A stretch of 64,000 nucleotides of DNA, taken from contig NZ_AOFQ01000018.1 in the NCBI RefSeq assembly GCF_000495915.1, positions 28,261-92,260 on the forward strand, written 5' to 3'. The translations under genes were made by a program, and so were the position numbers. How positions within the stretch are numbered: position 1 is the first letter of the stretch; the number at the start of each line of letters is the position of its first letter. Below, piece after piece: positions 62,372-64,000 of this stretch. The notes beneath the pieces were generated by a model that was given only the letters and a program-made list of their open reading frames with translations, was not told where the DNA came from and made no database searches. This stretch comes from Stutzerimonas chloritidismutans AW-1 (GTDB lineage Bacteria; Pseudomonadota; Gammaproteobacteria; Pseudomonadales; Pseudomonadaceae).

Positions 62372-63352
62372 TTAGCTCAGCTTGAACATTTCAGCGTGTT
62401 TAAAGCCGATCAGGGTGTCCATCAGCTCACTGTCTTTACCGTCTGCCTTGGCCTGACGGGCCTCGGCCAGGGTATCCAGCACTTCTCCTACTCTGGGGCC
62501 AAACAGGCTTTCCAGATAAGACAAGGGGATCCGCGACTCCTCGAGTTGTTCACCATTGGGGCCGAACTTGGGTGGTGACATCGGTGGTACGTAGAACACG
62601 TTGGGCTGCGTCCCCCACTCCGCATGCAGCGGCAAGGCAACCTTGTACTTTTCTACCAGCAAATGGATGGGACCTGCTTCATCATCACGATAGCCTATCC
62701 AGCGAATGCGCCCTACACACTGCTGGGCACAGGCGGTGGGCAACCCCTTTTCAATGCGCGGATAGCAGAAGATGCACTTCTCGGACTTTGAGATTTGCTC
62801 ATTGAAGTAGATTTTTTTGTAGGGGCAGGCGTTGACGCAATAGCGATAACCGCGACAACGCTCCTGATCCACCAGTACGATTCCGTCTTCCTGGCGCTTG
62901 TAAATGGCGTTGCGCGAGCAGGCCGCCAAACAGGCCGGGTTGGCGCAGTGGTTACACAAGCGTGGCAGGTAGAAGTAGTAACTGTTCGGGTAGTCGCCTT
63001 CACCCTCGTCCTCATCCCAGTTGGCACCCCAGGTTGGTTTGACGTGAGGACGCAGCCAGGGGTCGGTACCTGTCATCAGTGCTTCTTCGTAGTTGTATTC
63101 CCAGGGAATACCGTAGTCTTCCTGGCTTGGTTGCTTGCCTAAACGCAAGGCACCGTCTTTGTCGAAGCCACCGCCCATGTTCTGATAATCACGGGGATAG
63201 CCTTTACCCGGCATCGTTTCCACGTTATTCCAGTACATGAATTCGCGGCCATTACGGTTGGTCCACATCAACTTGCACGCGGCAGTACAGGTCTGGCAAC
63301 CAATGCATTTGTTTAAATCTAAAACCATGCTGAGCTGGCGCTTAACAGTCAT
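62372..63352 (-). CDS. Type II DMSO-reductase family beta subunit, four iron-sulfur clusters
   Basis: The 326-residue protein begins LDLNKCIGCQTCTAAC. Cysteines occur in four groups (16/19/22/26, 133/136/141/145, 166/172/176, 193/196/208/212). In the third group Tyr169 stands where a fourth Cys would be, indicating a 3Fe-4S cluster as in NarH and its relatives. Three 4Fe-4S clusters complete the relay. No signal peptide is seen, as it travels with the alpha subunit. The C-terminal PLHAEWGTQPNVFYVPPMSP is typical of ClrB/SerB/DdhB. Confidence 0.93.
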   Translation of the reverse strand: MTVKRQLSMVLDLNKCIGCQTCTAACKLMWTNRNGREFMYWNNVETMPGKGYPRDYQNMGGGFDKDGALRLGKQPSQEDYGIPWEYNYEEALMTGTDPWLRPHVKPTWGANWDEDEGEGDYPNSYYFYLPRLCNHCANPACLAACSRNAIYKRQEDGIVLVDQERCRGYRYCVNACPYKKIYFNEQISKSEKCIFCYPRIEKGLPTACAQQCVGRIRWIGYRDDEAGPIHLLVEKYKVALPLHAEWGTQPNVFYVPPMSPPKFGPNGEQLEESRIPLSYLESLFGPRVGEVLDTLAEARQAKADGKDSELMDTLIGFKHAEMFKLS

Positions 63353-63364
63353 AATAATTTCCTC

Positions 63365-64000
63365 TTAAACGGCACGTGGGTCGTTAATGTCTTCCGGCTT
63401 CGCCAGTTCAATGTCGTAGCTTGATTCATGAATGTGCTGGTTGGCGTTCCATCTGCCGTAAACGTACCTCAGGTGCCCCCAGTTACCCACCAGCTCCAGT
63501 GGTTGCAAGAATATGGCGTGGGAAATGTTCATATTTCTGCGCTTGATGTACTGATGCGGCTCCCAGCCGTGCTCCATCATGATCGAGTCGGCAGGAATGC
63601 TCGGATAGAACTTCGCCTGAGCAAAAAAGTCACCGTTGCCGTTAAACAGCCGTACCGTGTCACCGTCCTTGATACCTTTTTGTGCTGCCAGTTTCGGGTT
63701 GATGTAGATATTCGGTTCGCCACGCTGCAAACGCAGCAGGTATTTATTACTGCGCCAGTTGGAGTGGATACCCCAGCGTGCGTGTGGCGAGTAGAACTTC
63801 AATGGGTAGTTGGATGCCTTAGGCCCGGCGTGCAAACGCGCGGTGGGCACTGTGGACTTCAACTTCTCAAACCACGGGTGGTCACAATAGAAGGTGATAC
63901 GACCGGTCAAGGTATCGTAGGGCTCCTTGCCATCGGTTTGTGCGGTGAACGGGTTATAACCTTCATCTGGCTTTAACGGCTGGGTCAGGCCCGCCTGCTC
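63365..64000 (-). CDS. Type II DMSO-reductase family catalytic (molybdopterin) subunit, C-terminal part
   Basis: The frame is open to the right edge; about 211 residues of the C-terminal end are present. They contain RITFYCDHPWFEKL, LKFYSPHARWGIHSNWRSN, the cofactor-binding region KGIKDGDTVRLFNGNGDFFA and MMEHGWEPHQYIKRRNMNIS. The family is clear. The Tat signal, the Fe-S site and the Asp ligand of molybdenum lie outside the window, so chlorate, selenate, DMS or another substrate cannot be decided. The stop is 12 bases before the beta gene. Confidence 0.9.
   Translation of the reverse strand, partial: EQAGLTQPLKPDEGYNPFTAQTDGKEPYDTLTGRITFYCDHPWFEKLKSTVPTARLHAGPKASNYPLKFYSPHARWGIHSNWRSNKYLLRLQRGEPNIYINPKLAAQKGIKDGDTVRLFNGNGDFFAQAKFYPSIPADSIMMEHGWEPHQYIKRRNMNISHAIFLQPLELVGNWGHLRYVYGRWNANQHIHESSYDIELAKPEDINDPRAV

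Noticed and set aside
62372..63352. NarH (respiratory nitrate reductase beta subunit)
   Set aside because: The cysteine pattern is NarH-like, but the periplasmic heme b gamma subunit and the A-B-D-C order belong to the type II DMSO reductase group, and there is no narI.
60794..64000. Calling the operon clrABDC (chlorate reductase) outright
   Set aside because: Gene order, family and IS context fit, but selenate and DMS enzymes share the same order, the catalytic N-terminal half of the alpha subunit is outside the window and no chlorite dismutase gene is seen.
1..64000. tRNA, rRNA or CRISPR loci
   Set aside because: I looked for tRNA-like cloverleaf ends, rRNA signatures and regularly spaced short repeats and saw none.

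Overview
The window is high-GC gammaproteobacterial DNA whose gene content and order (thiL-nusB-ribH-ribBA-ribE-ribD-nrdR, sbcDC, hpd, D-3-hydroxybutyrate genes, an oprG/ompW porin) match Pseudomonas sensu lato, most likely the Stutzerimonas (P. stutzeri) group. Bases 1-54394 look like ordinary chromosome. From 54395 to the right edge the DNA is acquired: an insertion sequence of the ISL3 family that interrupts oprG, followed by a respiratory molybdoenzyme operon with different base and codon use.

Layout. 1-15.8 kb: catabolism of tyrosine, other amino acids and ketone bodies (fumarylacetoacetase-like partial gene, homogentisate dioxygenase, hpd, a Na+-dependent transporter, Leu/Phe dehydrogenase, fused indolepyruvate oxidoreductase, an Lrp regulator, an AtoE-type transporter, a GntP-type transporter with 3-hydroxybutyrate dehydrogenase, and an orphan PRPP synthetase-like gene). 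Eight of these leaders carry A-rich ACAACAAGAA-like sites that look like Crc/Hfq targets. 15.9-22.2 kb: a DNA glycosylase with an apparent frameshift, a pseudouridine synthase, PepSY proteins, a CusF-like protein and a BqsRS-like two-component system. 22.2-29.5 kb: small proteins, a WYL regulator, a 0.9-kb intergenic stretch with an inverted pair of ~250-bp elements, and sbcDC. 29.5-33.1 kb: cobalamin riboswitch, btuB (frameshifted at a run of 14 G) and btuF. 33.1-41 kb: riboflavin/thiamine cluster with an FMN riboswitch. 41-45.7 kb: lipoprotein, methyltransferase, thpR, a TusA/YeeE pair, a CnoX-like thioredoxin. 45.7-48.9 kb: zrg-type zinc operon with a likely Zur site. 48.9-53.8 kb: TonB2/TtpC-type energy-transducing operon. 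54.0 kb: oprG, cut by the IS.

Right end. The IS (54395-57766, 24-bp terminal repeats matching at 21 positions) carries tnpA, lspA, a CDF-type cation efflux gene and a merR regulator, the arrangement of ISPpu12. Its two flanks share no 8-bp target duplication, and the right flank is not the rest of oprG. This is what one copy at the edge of a composite transposon would look like. Next to it, on the minus strand, lies an operon in the order alpha (partial)-beta-delta chaperone-heme b gamma of the type II DMSO reductase family (chlorate, selenate, dimethylsulfide, ethylbenzene enzymes), followed by an Nbp35/Mrp-like ATPase and a 622-residue protein made of fourteen propeller repeats. Chlorate reductase is an attractive reading, because chlorate-reducing members of this group carry such genes in IS-flanked units, but the substrate cannot be settled from what is in the window. 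The last two genes are the least familiar part of the sequence and the best candidates for something new.
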